Positions 1 through 7,762 of a stretch of DNA of 31,410 bases are shown in pieces (the first letter of the stretch is position 1; every line of letters begins with the position of its first letter). The notes under the pieces are model-generated. The model was not told the origin of the DNA, searched no databases, and was given only the letters and a program-made list of their open reading frames with translations. The position numbers were made by a program, and so were the translations under genes. This stretch comes from QYQD01 sp040754095 (GTDB taxonomy: Bacteria > Desulfobacterota > QYQD01): positions 1-31,410 of the forward strand of contig JBFMFO010000029.1 of NCBI GenBank assembly GCA_040754095.1, in the 5' to 3' direction.

Positions 1-189
1 GGGGAAGATGCCAAAACCGATGGCCTTGCCCGAGGCGGTCTGGATCAATAAACCGGCGTCAGAAAATAGTGATCCATTGCGACACTAAATTCTTTATGGA
101 GGTGTCTCATTTTCATTGACAAGTTCCACTGGGCCGAAAAGAGAAGAGTTTTCAATCACAATGACGGGAGCTGCCTGCTCATATTCAGC
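1..189. other. Left-edge segment with no assignable gene
   Basis: This segment lies downstream of the last minus-strand gene. Short open stretches exist on both strands near the edge. A minus-strand frame is open from about position 93 to the edge, and two plus-strand frames end at stops at 49-51 and 86-88. None is long enough to identify. No hairpin followed by a T-run is visible, so I see no terminator for the operon here. A partial gene running off the edge is possible. Confidence 0.4.
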
Positions 190-1257
190 CTACTTTCGAG
201 CGAGAATATTTAGTCCGAATCCAATGTACTTGCCGAGCCAAAGCTCGGTCCGAGTCTCATTGCGCCAAGGCCGACCATAGAGAAGCTTTCCTGCCTGGTT
301 ATATCCCGTAAACTTGCCGACACATTTTGAAAGATATTTTCCCATAACAGGAATTTGGTGAAAATCAAAACTGTTTTTGCGGATCTCGATTTCTCGGAAG
401 AGTCTGAATAACCTCTCGATCTCCTTAAAGGAGTAGACCTTTGTTTCTGGATTGAGAGCATTTTGCTTCTCCGGAGACATCCACTCGGTAACCCTACCCA
501 GCCAATCCCTTGATCTAAACATATTGCCAAGCAGCAATCCCCTAAACAAGAAAAGATTTATCCAGTACATGAATGAATGTCTGGCGTACAGCATAATCGC
601 CGCATATCCGCCGGTTTTGAGTACTCGATGGACTTCGTTGACTGCCTTTTCCGTATGTGGAGTATGATGCAACACCCCATTTGAATAGACAATATCAAAG
701 TGACCGTCCGGGAATGGCAAGTTTTCAGCATCTGCCTGTAAGGCAATATGGCATTCCCCATCAACCCGATCAAGTTTTCCTGCTGTGGCCATCACGCGAT
801 CCAGGGTCAGATCCACCGATGAGATAAACGCGCCCTTGGAAGCCAGAAAGGCTGAGTGTGCCCCCGCACCGCTGCCGATTTCCAGCACCCTCTTTCCCTT
901 CAAGTCGCGAAACGGCATTTCGACTACAGCGAGATGTCTGCGGTGGAGGAATAAGGTCTCGAGATCAGACAACTGCAAGTCCGACCGTTCTTCAACAATA
1001 TTCCGGTCATTTTTAAAGTGGGTCTTCTGGTATAATTCACTCCAGAAAGTCTGTATCTCTCCTTTGATTCCTTCGGCATCGGCTCCATGAAAAACGAGCC
1101 GTGGAATCTCCTTGTAAATTGAGTACCGTCTGTTACAGACTGAACACTGTAATGGAAATTCTTTGGACTCTGTTTGAAAAGTCCAGTTCTGACCTTTGCA
1201 TGCAGGGCAGGATATATGGCCCTGCTTTATTATGTCTGAAACCGTCAATCTGCCCAT
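190..1257 (-). CDS. Zinc-ribbon class I SAM-dependent methyltransferase
   Basis: Predicted to transfer a methyl group from S-adenosylmethionine to a sugar or other small molecule in the cytoplasm. The N-terminus (about residues 17-45) has two CxxC pairs (CPAC and CSVC), a Trm112-like zinc ribbon. Residues about 124-220 carry the Rossmann SAM site, with motif I VLEIGSGAGAH, an acidic end of strand 2 (SVDLT) and the post-motif LPFPDGHFDIVYSNGVLHH. The C-terminal 100 residues are unassigned and may bind substrate. The ATG follows ATGAGG at good spacing. It starts 7 bp after the stop of the upstream membrane-protein gene, so the two are probably co-transcribed. This is the last gene of the unit. 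The family is certain; the substrate, probably a sugar nucleotide or glycan residue judging by context, is inferred. Confidence 0.85.
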   Translation of the reverse strand: MGRLTVSDIIKQGHISCPACKGQNWTFQTESKEFPLQCSVCNRRYSIYKEIPRLVFHGADAEGIKGEIQTFWSELYQKTHFKNDRNIVEERSDLQLSDLETLFLHRRHLAVVEMPFRDLKGKRVLEIGSGAGAHSAFLASKGAFISSVDLTLDRVMATAGKLDRVDGECHIALQADAENLPFPDGHFDIVYSNGVLHHTPHTEKAVNEVHRVLKTGGYAAIMLYARHSFMYWINLFLFRGLLLGNMFRSRDWLGRVTEWMSPEKQNALNPETKVYSFKEIERLFRLFREIEIRKNSFDFHQIPVMGKYLSKCVGKFTGYNQAGKLLYGRPWRNETRTELWLGKYIGFGLNILARK

Positions 1258-1264
1258 TAAAACC

Positions 1265-3031
1265 TCATATACTGCGTAAGAACCTAAAAAAGTTTTTTAA
1301 TCTCGTTGGGCTGTTCGAAACCAAAACTGCCGGATTCCGAGGCAAGCGTATATTGTATTGCGGATCTCTCGACCCTGAAGTTAAAAGAGACATATACATG
1401 AAAATGACCGTATTCAGTCCCGTCTTAAATAGTGGTCCAAGGTGTATAGTACTTATGAACACCACTATTAACATTACCAAAATGCCTATGAATACGTTTC
1501 TGTCGGTATCCTTTATTGAGCTACGGAGTAAACTGATCGAATCAAGAACAAGCAATGTCCCTATTCCCAATAAAATTAGTAGGCCAGTCACGCCAAACTG
1601 TTTCATTACCTTTAGATAATAAGAATCGGATGCATCTTGAATAGTATAGGAGGAATCTTCTTTATTACCGTGCCTTTTCACCCAATCAGTAGCAGAATAT
1701 CCAGTTCCGAATATAACATTAAAAATTGTTGAGGGCGGGGAATCGCGGCTTACTTGAGGTTTCGGATGATCTGTACTAGAAGGAGCAATACAATAAACCA
1801 GATCCTTTCGCATCATCCTAGTCATATTTATTAGCGCATTGGACCCATACGATTCCTTTGTGGTTATGAAGCCAAGCTCAGATTTTAAGTCATATGTTAT
1901 ACCCGGAAGTAAATAATATGAATAAAGAAGCGGCAATAAAACGACAACAAGAATTACTTTAACCAGGGTTCCTTTTGAGAATTGCTTTGTTAAAATGACC
2001 GTCATCAGAACGCCTATCAAATAACTGATCAGAATAGTTCTTGACGTGAATATGAAGCCGATAGGCAACAATCCTACTAAGGCCCATAATCCAAAGTACT
2101 TCTTTTTGTTCTGTTCGAAAGATTGCGTGAGCGCCAGAGGCAGATACAGACAAAACCCGAATAGAAGAAATAATCCGGAGAGATGGGTCATTCTGATGAG
2201 CCCCATGGGTGTATATCCACCACTAACAAATGCTTTTCCCTGTTCACCATACGGCATATGCCCAAGTTCCGAAAACAGGAGCCCTGACCAGGGAAGGTTT
2301 TCAATAGCTATCTTCAGGCAGTTCATACAATAGGATTCAAATAGTGTAAACAAGGCGGCCAGTACAAAAACGGCTGCAAAACCGTTCGTGATAATCTTTA
2401 AGTGTCTTCTGGGCTCAATCAAATACCTACATAAAAAATAAACGAGAGACATTACATAATAATAGCGAAACCCATCCAGGGCATTAACAATACCGCCTCC
2501 CAAAAGACGCGTATAGAAAATCGAAAAGACTCCATACCAGAAGAATCCCGCTACCAGTATATCCGTCTTGCTGACAGACTTTTCTCTGGAGATCATAGTA
2601 CGAAAGTAAATCACGAGAAAGGCAACTAGAACGAACACTATCGGAAGCAATCCGACGGCCAGATTTCCAGGCGTCAACTGGCCCAAAAAAGCGTGCTTGT
2701 CCGAATGCCAGAGTGCTTTAAGCAAGCCCCCCCTGATGGCGACCCAAATCTCCGCAGCAATGAAAACGATACCACCTCCTCCGAATACCAAGTATTTCTT
2801 CCTGGGTGACCAATCCTGTTTTGTGACAGAGTATCGTATCATTATACTCAGCATTATGGCCGACATCACGACATATGGCCATAAATAGAATATAATGCTC
2901 CCGTCGGACGATTCTCTGAGTATGGTATAAAATGGCGCTATAAACAAAAACGCCAATAATCCCTGCTCATTCTTCAATATTGAAATAAAGAGAATGACGG
3001 CCAGGACCACTAAAAAAAGAAAAGAAAACAT
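1265..3031 (-). CDS. Wzy/WaaL-like O-antigen polymerase or ligase membrane protein
   Basis: A 588-residue, very hydrophobic polytopic protein with roughly a dozen membrane spans. It has one large hydrophilic loop (roughly residues 385-485) before the final hydrophobic segments. That layout, and the DSYYLKVMKQFGVTGLL segment at the end of the loop, match the Wzy_C/O-antigen ligase superfamily, where the periplasmic loop handles lipid-linked glycans. The likely role is polymerisation of lipid-linked repeat units, or ligation of the chain, at the periplasmic face of the inner membrane. The start is an ATG with AGGAG 8 nt upstream. A 149-bp gap separates it from the upstream sulfotransferase gene. 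Sequence conservation in this family is low, so polymerase and ligase cannot be told apart. Confidence 0.75.
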   Translation of the reverse strand: MFSFLFLVVLAVILFISILKNEQGLLAFLFIAPFYTILRESSDGSIIFYLWPYVVMSAIMLSIMIRYSVTKQDWSPRKKYLVFGGGGIVFIAAEIWVAIRGGLLKALWHSDKHAFLGQLTPGNLAVGLLPIVFVLVAFLVIYFRTMISREKSVSKTDILVAGFFWYGVFSIFYTRLLGGGIVNALDGFRYYYVMSLVYFLCRYLIEPRRHLKIITNGFAAVFVLAALFTLFESYCMNCLKIAIENLPWSGLLFSELGHMPYGEQGKAFVSGGYTPMGLIRMTHLSGLFLLFGFCLYLPLALTQSFEQNKKKYFGLWALVGLLPIGFIFTSRTILISYLIGVLMTVILTKQFSKGTLVKVILVVVLLPLLYSYYLLPGITYDLKSELGFITTKESYGSNALINMTRMMRKDLVYCIAPSSTDHPKPQVSRDSPPSTIFNVIFGTGYSATDWVKRHGNKEDSSYTIQDASDSYYLKVMKQFGVTGLLILLGIGTLLVLDSISLLRSSIKDTDRNVFIGILVMLIVVFISTIHLGPLFKTGLNTVIFMYMSLLTSGSRDPQYNIRLPRNPAVLVSNSPTRLKNFFRFLRSI

Positions 3032-3112
3032 ATTGATTTCTCCTGAGAATCACTGTACTCAGTAAATAAGCCTAAATTTTTTCAGAGAAAATCAGGGCCT
3101 CTCGTGAGCATT

Positions 3113-3143
3113 GACAAGAACCAAAGGAATGGTTCGTCTTTTT
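3113..3143 (+). other. Hairpin with T-run, antisense to the operon
   Basis: Between the sulfotransferase and the Wzy-like gene, the plus strand reads GAACCA-AAGGAA-TGGTTC, flanked by GAC/GTC and followed by five T residues. On the plus strand this looks like a weak intrinsic terminator. On the transcribed minus strand the T-run lies on the wrong side. It may be an mRNA hairpin between two genes, or may do nothing. Confidence 0.3.
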
Positions 3144-3180
3144 GCAATCAAAGTCGCCGTAGGTAAAATTCATTTTGATT

Positions 3181-3966
3181 TTACAAATATCCGTATCTTT
3201 TACGCAACGGAGCTGCTATTTTCAGAATTGATTCTTGCCGCTGAATGTTAATAGATTCGAATGAATATATACTTCGCTTGGTACTGGAATTCAATTTCCT
3301 GGCCAACAAAGTACGGATTTCTTTCTTATCTATTTTCATATGAAAAAAACTTGATATTCTGTCTAAAATGTCTTTCTGGACTGCTTCATTCTCACAGAAC
3401 AGATCCTCGAATCTTATGCGCATATAATTGCGTGTAAGCTTTTCAGTTTCGCCTATAGTCTGATTCATAAGAACCCATCTCCAAGAAATCTTCTCTTCCG
3501 AACTCAAGGAATCCCAATTGTCGATACCCAAAATAATTTTACTTACATTCGTTTCCCAAAATGGAATGAAATCGATAAGATATCTATGCCATCCATGGGC
3601 TTTAAAATTCATAATTGAGACAATATAAGTCCGAATATCTCGAACAACATGAAGTATACTCGGGTTGTTCATCACATAACAAAATACGCTGCCCATTCCC
3701 CACATAAAGGGATTGATTTCTATATAATAATTATTGCTGCACAGCATACGTTTTCTCGATCTGAAATAAATCCCGGCGAGCACTTCCCTGTGGAGCTTGT
3801 TCCGGAGATATAAGTCGCTCATAATATGATATATACGCGATGGCTTTGGTTCGTGCATAGCTTGTATATTTGGATCAGTATTTAATATGCTGGTAAGGGT
3901 AACTGTACCTGTTCTCCCAGTAGACAGTACAAAACCTTTAATTCTGTTGCTGACGGATCCTTTCAT
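3181..3966 (-). CDS. PAPS-dependent sulfotransferase-family protein (small)
   Basis: Predicted to transfer a sulfuryl group from PAPS to a glycan or lipid acceptor. The N-terminal segment VLSTGRTGTVT (residues about 13-23) matches the 5'-phosphosulfate-binding loop, and HVVRDIRTYIVSIMNF (about residues 107-122) resembles the 3'-phosphate-binding motif with its Arg and Ser. No signal peptide or membrane anchor is seen, so it is probably cytoplasmic. At 261 residues it fits the bacterial sulfotransferase range. The ATG has no clear Shine-Dalgarno, which suggests poor or coupled translation. Its DNA is AT-richer than the 15-25 kb genes, compatible with separate acquisition. It is the second sulfotransferase of the locus, and no PAPS-making genes are present. 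The acceptor is unknown. Confidence 0.75.
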   Translation of the reverse strand: MKGSVSNRIKGFVLSTGRTGTVTLTSILNTDPNIQAMHEPKPSRIYHIMSDLYLRNKLHREVLAGIYFRSRKRMLCSNNYYIEINPFMWGMGSVFCYVMNNPSILHVVRDIRTYIVSIMNFKAHGWHRYLIDFIPFWETNVSKIILGIDNWDSLSSEEKISWRWVLMNQTIGETEKLTRNYMRIRFEDLFCENEAVQKDILDRISSFFHMKIDKKEIRTLLARKLNSSTKRSIYSFESINIQRQESILKIAAPLRKRYGYL

Positions 3967-4050
3967 CTATATATAGAGAAAAAATAAATATAATCTGATT
4001 TTGAATTCATCCAGAGCAGTTTGATTGGTATTTGAAGCCGGGCAGGATGA

Positions 4051-4920
4051 CTATTTTCTTGCTATGGATAAAAAAGAGGTAAAATGAAAGAACGGGAAAA
4101 CAACATCTTTTCTTATAAGCCTTTCGATGTTCCAACGAAATGGGAATAAATTCTTTACCTTTACCAAGGCATTTTTTAAGGATAACCAATGATAATTGAT
4201 TTTTATAGATTCGAGCATTCTGAAGTTGTGAGCTGAAAGCAATCTTTCAAGCGAGTTGATATTATAAATGATTACGTGATTCGGTGGAATCAAAAACCAC
4301 CATAGCCGTCCTATCAATCTTGCAACCAGACGCCTGTTGCAGCTTGTCTCAATAACCAGTAATCCGCCGGGCCTCAAGCGATTGTAAATCTGTTGCAGAA
4401 GTTCATTTGGGTTGGGAATATGTTCAATGACATCGAACATAAATACGGCGTCGAGATTATTTTCCAAAATGAAGGATTCTTGCTGGTAGACAGGAAGTTC
4501 CTTCGCTTTGCATATGTCAACCGCAAATTCGTTTAATTCATATCCTCTTATATCGGTATATCCGAATTGCTGAAGGACCTGTAAGAAAACACCTGAACCT
4601 GAACCGATCTCAGCTATTCGAGAATTTCTATCGGGCAGATATCTTACGACATATCTGAACCAATTCAGAAAATTCTTATGGCCAGATCTTGATGTGAAAT
4701 AGTCTCCATAGACTTCTTCAAAATAGGAAGGATTCCGATAAATTTTTTCCGTCTGCGCTGGCGCGGGAAGCGGGTCAAGTATGTAACTTTTGCAGAAACA
4801 GCAGACTTTATAAATGTAGTTTCCACATCTTAGATTCCGGTTGTGCCGTGAAATTTCAGCGGAGCAGACTGGACAGTGTATTGCAACTCTTTTAGAAAAC
4901 GGATTGTCTGAAAAATTCAT
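4051..4920 (-). CDS. Zinc-ribbon class I SAM-dependent methyltransferase
   Basis: A second zinc-ribbon methyltransferase. Cysteines at the N-terminus (CPVC, then C and CCFC within about 30 residues) form a probable zinc knuckle. The SAM-binding motif I is IAEIGSGSGVFLQVL, followed by YELN at the end of strand 2, VFMFDVIEHIPNP as motif IV, and LRPGGLLVIETS. This architecture matches Methyltransf_23-type enzymes common in polysaccharide clusters. I chose the ATG at 4920 because it forms an ATGA overlap with the stop of the upstream DUF2304 gene. An in-frame ATG at 4950 would add ten residues and cannot be excluded, since both have similar weak ribosome-binding sites. The C-terminal third is basic and hydrophobic and may touch the membrane. 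The substrate is unknown. Confidence 0.8.
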   Translation of the reverse strand: MNFSDNPFSKRVAIHCPVCSAEISRHNRNLRCGNYIYKVCCFCKSYILDPLPAPAQTEKIYRNPSYFEEVYGDYFTSRSGHKNFLNWFRYVVRYLPDRNSRIAEIGSGSGVFLQVLQQFGYTDIRGYELNEFAVDICKAKELPVYQQESFILENNLDAVFMFDVIEHIPNPNELLQQIYNRLRPGGLLVIETSCNRRLVARLIGRLWWFLIPPNHVIIYNINSLERLLSAHNFRMLESIKINYHWLSLKNALVKVKNLFPFRWNIERLIRKDVVFPFFHFTSFLSIARK

Positions 4921-5270
4921 TTTTGTTTTTCCATCTGTTCGATTCTCCATATCAGCAGGCCTAATTTTAGCGTCAGTCTTCTGTTTGCATAGGAGAGGCG
5001 TGAAATTATGACGGAAAAATTAAAAAGCATGAGAAGAATGCAAATAAAAGCCACAATAAACACTGCATTGACAGGGCTGTAAACTCCGATGAGATCTGCC
5101 AAAACAAAAAAAAGGTTGCCGCATAGCGATAATATAAAAAAAGCGAGACACATCAAAAGCCAGACCAAGGTATATTTTATTCTTATGAGTTTTCGTCTTG
5201 TCAATCCCAATACTGCAAGAGCAAGCAAGCATGAAAAAACGATTGCTAATACCTGAATCTTAGTCGTCAA
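4917..5270 (-). CDS. DUF2304 small membrane protein
   Basis: A 117-residue protein with three clear hydrophobic spans (about residues 5-22, 32-52 and 66-88) and a basic, probably helical C-terminal tail ending in RIEQMEKQK. Size, layout and position directly downstream of a DPM1-like glycosyltransferase are typical of DUF2304. That family's function is unknown, but it is often paired with such enzymes. The start is a TTG, supported by a perfect AAGGAGG seven bases upstream, and it overlaps the end of the glycosyltransferase gene by 11 bp. Translational coupling suggests the two products form a complex. A scaffold, or a GtrA-like role in flipping a lipid-linked sugar, is a guess from context. 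Confidence 0.75.
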   Translation of the reverse strand: MTTKIQVLAIVFSCLLALAVLGLTRRKLIRIKYTLVWLLMCLAFFILSLCGNLFFVLADLIGVYSPVNAVFIVAFICILLMLFNFSVIISRLSYANRRLTLKLGLLIWRIEQMEKQK

Positions 5271-5985
5271 AATCTTGCCTCCTTCTATAGTTACAATTAA
5301 TGGTAAAAAGCAAAGACAAGAACCCTGTAAATACGTAAAAGAAAGCTCGTATAAAATTGAAGGATGATTGATTTCCCACTCTAGGTTTCATGGTGACTGG
5401 AACTTCTTGAATTTTGAATCCTGCCTTTTTCAGCAGGATGATGGTCTCCACTTCTGAATATTCAAAATTTCTCAATTGACATAGAAAATCGACTGCATTT
5501 CCATTCAGAACTTGAAACCCGGATGTCGTATCATAAATTTTCTCTCCGGCAAGAATGGAGACCAGAAACGAAAATAGCCTGTTTGCCAGAGATCTTGTCA
5601 ATGATGTCTTGTATGTTGATTCTTTAGCTTTGAATCGCGACCCTATAGCTAGGTCTGCCTGACCGTTCACGACAGGATGGATGAGATGGTTAATCTCCCT
5701 TGCTTCATGTTGACCATCTCCATCTATACGAATTAAATAATCATATCCTTGTTCACATGCAAACATCAGGCCGGCTTCCATTCCTCCTGCAATTCCAAGG
5801 CTACTGGGAACGGAGATAACCCATGCCCCCATTTTTTTTGCAATCGGCTGAGTATTGTCCGATGATTCTCCATCAACAACAAGTATATCTGCGTCCGGAA
5901 GGTTTCCTTTTACATCGGTTATAACTCTGGCAATATGAATTTCTTCATTATAGGTTAAAATCAGTACCAAGGCTTTATTCAGCAT
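5260..5985 (-). CDS. DPM1/DPG-like family 2 glycosyltransferase
   Basis: Predicted to make a polyprenyl-phosphate-linked sugar from a nucleotide sugar at the cytoplasmic membrane face. The GT-A fold is seen in ALVLILTYNEEIHIARVI at the N-terminus, VVDGESSDNTQ, RIDGDGQHE (the metal-binding DxD region) and IGSRF. A C-terminal hydrophobic stretch (FIRAFFYVFTGFLSLLF) is a membrane anchor. At 241 residues it matches dolichyl-phosphate-mannose-synthase-like bacterial enzymes. The ATG has AGGA seven bases upstream. The downstream DUF2304 gene overlaps it, and a YfhO-type GT-C protein lies in the same unit. Together these suggest a lipid-phosphate-sugar donor system acting outside the cytoplasm. The sugar is unknown. 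Confidence 0.85.
   Translation of the reverse strand: MLNKALVLILTYNEEIHIARVITDVKGNLPDADILVVDGESSDNTQPIAKKMGAWVISVPSSLGIAGGMEAGLMFACEQGYDYLIRIDGDGQHEAREINHLIHPVVNGQADLAIGSRFKAKESTYKTSLTRSLANRLFSFLVSILAGEKIYDTTSGFQVLNGNAVDFLCQLRNFEYSEVETIILLKKAGFKIQEVPVTMKPRVGNQSSFNFIRAFFYVFTGFLSLLFTINCNYRRRQDFDD
5278..5284 (-). promoter_or_regulatory. Strong Shine-Dalgarno deciding a TTG start
   Basis: The minus strand reads AAGGAGG, followed by seven bases and then TTG at 5270-5268. This perfect anti-16S match lies inside the 3' end of the upstream glycosyltransferase gene. It is the reason to accept TTG as the start of the DUF2304 gene. Confidence 0.75.
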
Positions 5986-6045
5986 AACCGTTCCTATTGG
6001 AGGACCTATTTAGCTTGCCGTTTTAACGTTCGGAATAAGAGGGTG

Positions 6046-6759
6046 TCATTTTTCCAATGGATTTAACTCCACCCTGTTCAGCTCAGCCAAAGCTTTATCA
6101 AAATCTTTAATTTGTTCAATTCCCAACCAGAATTCTCTTATATGATAAGTACCGATTTCTCTTCCTTCTTGAAGCAAAACATTAATGAGTTCCGGCATGG
6201 TAAAATACATGTCGTGAGGGATACAATTCAATACGGAAGCATTCAATACGTAAATTCCGGAACTGATTTTATAAATAGTTTTAGGTTTTTCTACAATCCC
6301 GGACAATTTATCGCCCTCGATAACCAGTACGCCGTAAGGGGATTGATATTCAAAATCCTTGTAAGCGACAGTCAGCGAATAGCGACCTTTTTTGTGAAAC
6401 TCTATTAAGTCCTGGAAAACCAGATGGGTATAAATGTCGCCGTTTATTAGAAGGAAATCATCTTCCGGATCGAAGCAGTCCAGCATTAAAGACAATGGCC
6501 CGGCCGTTCCAAGGGGTTTATCTTCATTGATATACCTGATGGACAATTCATATTTGGAACCGTCCGCACAGAATGCCTGAATAATTTCCCCTTGATACCC
6601 GATAGATAGAATAACCTCGTTTATTCCTGATTTCTTTAAATTACTAAGCATAATATCCAATATCGGATTTTCTCCTACAGGTAACAGCGGCTTGGGAATA
6701 GAAAAAGTGAGGGGCCGCAATCGTACGCCTTTCCCGCCGGCCAGAATGACTGCTTTCAT
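6046..6759 (-). CDS. Sugar-1-phosphate nucleotidyltransferase
   Basis: Predicted to activate a sugar-1-phosphate with an NTP. The N-terminus AVILAGGKGVRLRPLT, followed by PKPLLPVG, is the signature of the NTP_transferase family, and LLINGDIYT contains the metal-binding Asp. At 237 residues it is a single catalytic domain, without the CBS pair of PtmE or the acyltransferase half of GlmU. The guanylyl/mannose-1-phosphate-like subgroup is the best guess, but the base cannot be read from sequence. An in-frame GTG one codon upstream (6762) could also start it. I prefer the ATG because family members begin MKAVILAGG. It sits 13 bp after the LegB-like dehydratase gene and may supply that enzyme's substrate. 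Confidence 0.85.
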   Translation of the reverse strand: MKAVILAGGKGVRLRPLTFSIPKPLLPVGENPILDIMLSNLKKSGINEVILSIGYQGEIIQAFCADGSKYELSIRYINEDKPLGTAGPLSLMLDCFDPEDDFLLINGDIYTHLVFQDLIEFHKKGRYSLTVAYKDFEYQSPYGVLVIEGDKLSGIVEKPKTIYKISSGIYVLNASVLNCIPHDMYFTMPELINVLLQEGREIGTYHIREFWLGIEQIKDFDKALAELNRVELNPLEK

Positions 6760-6772
6760 CACATATCTCTTT

Positions 6773-7762
6773 CTAAATTCGATATTTTTGGGGAAAATAG
6801 AAAGCTGGGTTTCTACTTATAAACTGAATCGTTTTCGTTAGACCCTCGGTCAAAGATACAGTAGGTTCCCAGCCGAGAATTTCTTTTGCCAGAAGATTGC
6901 TCGCACATAATCTCTCTACCTCGCTCTTTTTAGGGCGAATCCTTTGCACATCAGATTCGATTATGGTCTTCCGGCCCATAAGGGAAACTATCTTTTGAGC
7001 CAGTTCTCCGATAGAGATTTCTTGGCCTGACCCAATGTTGATCTCTTTCCCGGCCATCCTGTCGCTCTCAGCCATTCTCATGAAAGCAGCAGCAGTATCC
7101 GTCACAAAAGTGAAATCCCTTGTGGGTGTCGTATTTCCAATGCGGACATTCTTACCGGTCAAAACTTGAGAAATAATAGAAGGAATAATTGCTCTGTCCG
7201 ACTGGCGAGGGCCAAATGTATTGAACGGCCTAATAATTCCTACCGGAAAATCAAAAGAATTGTAAAAACTCAAGGCTATGGCATCAGCGGCGATCTTGCT
7301 TGCCGAATAGGGGGATTGAGGTTGTTTTGGATGTGCTTCGTCTATAGGAACGTATTTTGCGGTTCCGTAAACTTCGCTGGTCGAAGTCTGAATAAATTTC
7401 TCAACATCGGCTTCCCTGGCAGCCGTAAGAGCATTCAAAGTCCCGATGGTATTTATGGCTATAACTTCTTGAGGATTAACATAGGAATAGGGTATCCCCA
7501 CCGAGGCCGCCAAATGAAATATGATCTTGACGCCTTTGGTGACTCTATGCATAGTCTCGAGTTCCTGGATATCTCCGACGATAATCTCTATTTCTTTTCT
7601 GATTTTTTCTGGAATCACCCTGAGATGGCCTTCATCGTTTCTGGAGTTGTAACGCAAGAAACCTCTTACTTCCGCTCCGAATTCGACCAGCCGTTCCACC
7701 AGGTGACTGCCTATGAAACCACCAGCTCCTGTTACCAATACTTTCTTTCCTGCCCAGTTCAT
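6773..7762 (-). CDS. LegB-like NDP-sugar 4,6-dehydratase (extended SDR)
   Basis: An NAD-dependent extended short-chain dehydrogenase. The nucleotide-binding motif TGAGGFIG is at residues 11-18, TSTSEVYG at 126-133 and the catalytic YSASK (Y152, K156) follows. The segment FLRYNSRNDEG near residue 35 is a hallmark I associate with LegB-type UDP/GDP-GlcNAc 4,6-dehydratases of legionaminic acid pathways. By analogy it would give a 4-keto-6-deoxy sugar nucleotide. The usual next enzyme, a PLP aminotransferase (LegC), is absent from the window. The gene starts ATG within an ATGA overlap with the end of the YfhO-like gene. The SDR family is certain; LegB-type specificity is moderately supported, and a GDP-mannose 4,6-dehydratase-like role is the main alternative. 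Confidence 0.8.
   Translation of the reverse strand: MNWAGKKVLVTGAGGFIGSHLVERLVEFGAEVRGFLRYNSRNDEGHLRVIPEKIRKEIEIIVGDIQELETMHRVTKGVKIIFHLAASVGIPYSYVNPQEVIAINTIGTLNALTAAREADVEKFIQTSTSEVYGTAKYVPIDEAHPKQPQSPYSASKIAADAIALSFYNSFDFPVGIIRPFNTFGPRQSDRAIIPSIISQVLTGKNVRIGNTTPTRDFTFVTDTAAAFMRMAESDRMAGKEINIGSGQEISIGELAQKIVSLMGRKTIIESDVQRIRPKKSEVERLCASNLLAKEILGWEPTVSLTEGLTKTIQFISRNPAFYFPQKYRI

Noticed and set aside
1..88. Short open frames on both strands at the left edge, including GLLIQTASGKAIGFGIF on the minus strand and a plus-strand frame ending at 86-88.
   Set aside because: They are too short and conflict with each other. Neither has an ATG with a ribosome-binding site or a recognisable family, so no gene is called without the adjoining sequence.
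93..192. Open frame of about 31 codons continuing in phase after the TAG of the methyltransferase at 190, suggesting stop readthrough or a truncated longer protein.
   Set aside because: The methyltransferase already has a normal length and C-terminus. Thirty-one open codons are expected by chance, and the extension resembles no domain I know.
1101..1619. A 172-codon plus-strand open frame across the methyltransferase/Wzy-like junction.
   Set aside because: It lies opposite conserved minus-strand coding sequence, including the zinc ribbon, and shows no family features.
3113..3143. Hairpin followed by five T residues as an operon terminator.
   Set aside because: The T-run follows the hairpin on the plus strand, but all genes are on the minus strand. 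It cannot act as a standard intrinsic terminator for them.
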